Assembly: GCA_016177555.1 (NCBI GenBank)
Contig: JACOVB010000363.1
Coordinates: forward strand, 1 to 8,014
Direction of reading: 5' to 3'
DNA from: Candidatus Rokuibacteriota bacterium
Lineage (GTDB): Bacteria; Methylomirabilota; Methylomirabilia; Rokubacteriales; CSP1-6
Length of the DNA stretch: 8,014 bases
The notes under the pieces were generated by a model. It was given only the letters and a program-made list of their open reading frames with translations, was not told where the DNA came from and did no database searches. A program made the position numbers and the translations under genes. Shown here piece after piece: positions 6,707 to 8,014 of the stretch (positions are counted from its first letter, which is position 1; every line of letters starts with the position of its first letter).

Positions 6707-7042
6707 TCAGCGCCCGCCGCGCCAGCCGCCGTGGCCGGCGCCGCCGAAGCCGCCGCCGCCCCCGCCGCGCCGCTGCCCGCCACCGCCACCGCCGGTCGGG
6801 CCCTTGGCGATCTCGACCTTGATCTGGCGGCCATCGAGCTGGGTCCCGTTCAGCCGGGACACGGCCTCGTTGGCCTCCTCGGCCGTCGCCATCTCGACGA
6901 ACCCGAACCCGCGCGAGCGGCCGGTGTCCCGATCGGTCACCACGCTCGCGGACTCGACCGACCCCACCGCGGCGAACGCCGCGCGGAGCCCGTCATTGGA
7001 CGTGGAAAACGACAGCCCACCCACGAACAGCTTCACGGCCAT
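6707..7042 (-). CDS. Small glycine-rich RRM RNA-binding protein
   Basis: A 111-residue protein made of one RNA recognition motif (residues 3-80) and a Gly/Arg-rich tail (81-111). RNP2 is KLFVGGL (4-10) and RNP1 is RGFGFVEM (44-51), both with the aromatic residues that stack on RNA bases. LNGTQLDGRQIKVEIAK completes the fold. This architecture matches the bacterial Rbp-type RRM proteins, best known from cyanobacteria where several are cold-induced, and also found in other Gram-negatives. Specific RNA targets cannot be read from the sequence. AAGGGG lies 7 nt before the ATG, supporting the start. The gene stands alone between a 186-bp spacer after clpX and a strong hairpin, suggesting its own transcript. 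The tail is encoded by GGC/GGG-rich DNA, so sequencing error there is possible, though the frame and stop look natural. Confidence 0.93.
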   Translation of the reverse strand: MAVKLFVGGLSFSTSNDGLRAAFAAVGSVESASVVTDRDTGRSRGFGFVEMATAEEANEAVSRLNGTQLDGRQIKVEIAKGPTGGGGGGQRRGGGGGGFGGAGHGGWRGGR

Positions 7043-7049
7043 TGAAGCA

Positions 7050-7055
7050 CCCCTT
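7050..7055 (-). promoter_or_regulatory. Shine-Dalgarno site of the RRM gene
   Basis: The minus strand reads AAGGGG within GGGGAAGGGG, 7 nt before the ATG at 7042. It supports that start. Confidence 0.6.
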
Positions 7056-7095
7056 CCCCGGCTTCCGCACTGTGCACGGCCAGAACTCGGAAGAA

Positions 7096-7106
7096 GCTCC
7101 GGACGT
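7096..7106. repeat. 11-bp direct repeat GCTCCGGACGT, copy 1
   Basis: An exact copy of the 11-mer at 7184-7194, 88 bp away, both inside the clpX-RRM spacer. The core TCCGGA is a palindrome. Copy 1 falls in the presumed RRM leader. It may be an operator or RNA element, or chance in GC-rich DNA. Confidence 0.35.
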
Positions 7107-7158
7107 GGCCCGGCAGCGAGGAGGGTTCCCGATGAACCGACGCGTGCTGGGCGGTGAA

Positions 7159-7164
7159 AGTGTA
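7159..7164 (-). promoter_or_regulatory. Weak candidate -10 element for the RRM gene, overlapping palindrome GTGTACAC
   Basis: The minus strand reads TACACT (4 of 6 matches to TATAAT) in one of the few AT-containing patches of the 186-bp spacer (7043-7228). It overlaps the 8-bp palindrome GTGTACAC at 7160-7167. Use of this site would give a leader of about 110 nt for the RRM mRNA. No -35 is recognisable. Apart from this, the repeats and the ribosome binding site, I see nothing in the spacer: no tRNA and no T-tract terminator for clpX. Confidence 0.2.
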
Positions 7165-7183
7165 CACGACTCGCAGAGCCTGT

Positions 7184-7194
7184 GCTCCGGACGT
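7184..7194. repeat. 11-bp direct repeat GCTCCGGACGT, copy 2
   Basis: The partner of the copy at 7096-7106. It lies about 20 bp upstream of the candidate -10 for the RRM gene (minus strand), roughly where an activator or the -35 region would sit. Confidence 0.35.
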
Positions 7195-7228
7195 TTTCGC
7201 AGGGGTGCGGTGAAGCGGGCCCAGTGGG

Positions 7229-7774
7229 TCAGGCAGACTCGGCCTTCTGCTCCGAGATCAGGATGGGCCGGTCCTTGTTCAGGATCGCCTCCCGGGTGAC
7301 GATGCACTCCTTGAGCCCCGGGATCGAGGGCAGATCGTACATCACTTCCAGCATCACTTCCTCGAGCACGGCCCGGAGGCCGCGGGCGCCCGTTCCGCGC
7401 TTCATGGCTTCGCGGGCCACGGCGGCCACCGCGTCGTCGGTGAACTTGAGCCGCACCCGCTCCAGCTCGAAGTACTTCTGGTACTGCTTGATGATGGCGT
7501 TCCTCGGCTCCCGGAGGATGCGGATGAGCGCGGGCTCGTCCAGGTCGTGCAGCGTGGCGACCACGGGCAGGCGTCCCACGAACTCCGGGATCATCCCGAA
7601 CTTGAGCAGGTCCTCGGGCTGCACCAGGGCCAGCAGGTCGCCCACGCGGCGCTCGTCCCGGCTCCGCACCTCGGCCCCGAAGCCCATGCCGCTCTTGCCC
7701 ACCCGCGTCTCCACGATCTTGTCCAGCCCCACGAAGGCGCCGCCGCAGAGGAAGAGCACGTTTGTCGTGTACAA
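7229..7774 (-). CDS. clpX: ClpX ATPase, C-terminal part after an in-frame stop
   Basis: The downstream 181 codons of clpX, the AAA+ unfoldase that feeds substrates to the ClpP protease. Conserved ClpX features are present: NVLFLCGGAFVGLDKIV near the start, GMGFGAEV, PEDLLKFGMIPEFVGRLPV (the arginine-finger region), then the small AAA+ domain with RGTGARGLRAVLEEVMLEVMYDLPS (sensor 2 Arg in GARGLR). It ends with a normal TGA and a typical ClpX tail. The only possible start is the TTG at 7774, inside the AAA+ core. There is no Shine-Dalgarno site, so this is a gene fragment and not a designed protein. The same frame continues upstream across the TAA at 7781-7783 into the other fragment. The RRM gene follows after 186 bp. 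Confidence 0.85.
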   Translation of the reverse strand: MYTTNVLFLCGGAFVGLDKIVETRVGKSGMGFGAEVRSRDERRVGDLLALVQPEDLLKFGMIPEFVGRLPVVATLHDLDEPALIRILREPRNAIIKQYQKYFELERVRLKFTDDAVAAVAREAMKRGTGARGLRAVLEEVMLEVMYDLPSIPGLKECIVTREAILNKDRPILISEQKAESA

Positions 7775-7780
7775 CTGGAT

Positions 7781-7783
7781 TTA
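7781..7783 (-). other. clpX: In-frame TAA stop interrupting clpX
   Basis: The minus strand reads CAC CAG GAG TAA ATC CAG. In ClpX proteins HQE or QQE is followed by a bulky hydrophobic residue, normally Phe, and then IQ or LQ, so TAA replaces that codon with no change of frame. TAA also serves as the genuine stop of the helicase gene, so a reassigned code is unlikely. Confidence 0.9.
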
Positions 7784-8014
7784 CTCCTGGTGCGCGTGCT
7801 TGCGCCCGCCCTGGGCCGGCACGATGGCCACCGTGCCCTCGAGGATCTTCAGCAGCGCCAGCTGGACGCCTTCGCCCGAGACGTCGCGGGTGATGGAGGG
7901 GTTCTCCGACTTTCGCGCGATCTTGTCGATCTCGTCGATGTAGACGATGCCGCGCTGCGCCCGCTCCACGTCGTAGTCGGCCGCCTGCAGCAGCCGGAGG
8001 ATGATGTTCTCCAC
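7781..8014 (-). CDS. clpX: ClpX ATPase, central part, truncated by the window and ending at a premature stop
   Basis: The upstream 77 codons of clpX within the window. It enters at [17 protein letters not shown], part of the usual [23 protein letters not shown] region, so the GTG at 8014 is an internal Val and not a start. Walker B is intact (IVYIDEIDK), followed by [22 protein letters not shown] and the RKH pore-2 loop (GGRKHAHQE), where the frame meets TAA. The zinc-binding domain, Walker A and the GYVG pore loop would lie to the right of the window. If the stop is real, the product would lack the second half of the AAA+ module and be inactive. Conservation on both sides suggests either a sequence error or a very recent mutation. 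Confidence 0.85.
   Translation of the reverse strand: MENIILRLLQAADYDVERAQRGIVYIDEIDKIARKSENPSITRDVSGEGVQLALLKILEGTVAIVPAQGGRKHAHQE

Noticed and set aside
6707..6800. GGC/GGG-rich stretch as a repeat array or CRISPR-like element
   Set aside because: It is explained by the codons for the glycine-rich tail of the RRM protein. There are no spacers or regular repeat units.
7043..7228. tRNA or other structured RNA gene in the clpX-RRM spacer
   Set aside because: No cloverleaf, T-loop consensus or acceptor pairing is found, and only short hairpins of about 4 bp are seen.
7781..7783. Recoding of TAA as a sense codon in clpX
   Set aside because: TAA is a genuine terminator for the helicase gene in this window, and no recoding signal is known or seen nearby.

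Overview
This is a very GC-rich bacterial chromosomal segment made almost entirely of housekeeping genes. Seven complete protein genes are readable. The gene at the left edge is truncated by the window, and a clpX gene at the right edge is both truncated and interrupted by an in-frame stop. The high GC, the mix of TGA, TAG and TAA stops, the glycine-rich RRM protein and the RhlB/RhlE-like helicase with an RGG-type tail would suit a soil or sediment lineage such as Methylomirabilota/Rokubacteria, Myxococcota-like bacteria or Gemmatimonadota. That placement is an impression from protein style only. No rRNA, tRNA, CRISPR array, insertion sequence, phage gene or attachment site is visible.

Layout, left to right. 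Positions 1-1066 (minus strand) hold an exported cyclophilin-type prolyl isomerase, followed 2 nt later by the N-terminal third of an N-acyl-D-amino-acid deacylase. A 101-bp divergent spacer (1067-1167) carries candidate promoters for both directions. On the plus strand, 1168-2967 is the ribosome-associated GTPase TypA/BipA. Its start has no Shine-Dalgarno sequence and lies about 7 nt after an extended -10 motif, so its mRNA may be leaderless. TypA converges tail to tail, with a 13-nt gap, on a minus-strand operon.

That operon, in transcription order, is rsmI (6577 to 5876), thiD (5897 to 5109), tatC (5109 to 4324) and a DEAD-box RNA helicase (4327 to 2981). Each gene overlaps the next (22 nt, 1 nt, 4 nt), so translation is probably coupled. 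The products cover 16S rRNA methylation, thiamine pyrimidine phosphorylation, twin-arginine export and RNA unwinding. Upstream, still on the minus strand, a perfect 12-bp GC hairpin (6656-6685) separates rsmI from a small glycine-rich RRM RNA-binding protein (7042 to 6707). A 186-bp spacer follows, and then clpX enters from the right edge.

The theme is translation, RNA handling and protein quality control: TypA, RsmI, the helicase, the RRM protein, ClpX and a periplasmic PPIase. I see no convincing new defence, mobile or biosynthetic system. The most notable anomaly is the TAA codon at 7781-7783, which splits an otherwise well-conserved clpX in frame and has unusual codons clustered beside it. 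It is either a sequence error or a recent inactivation.
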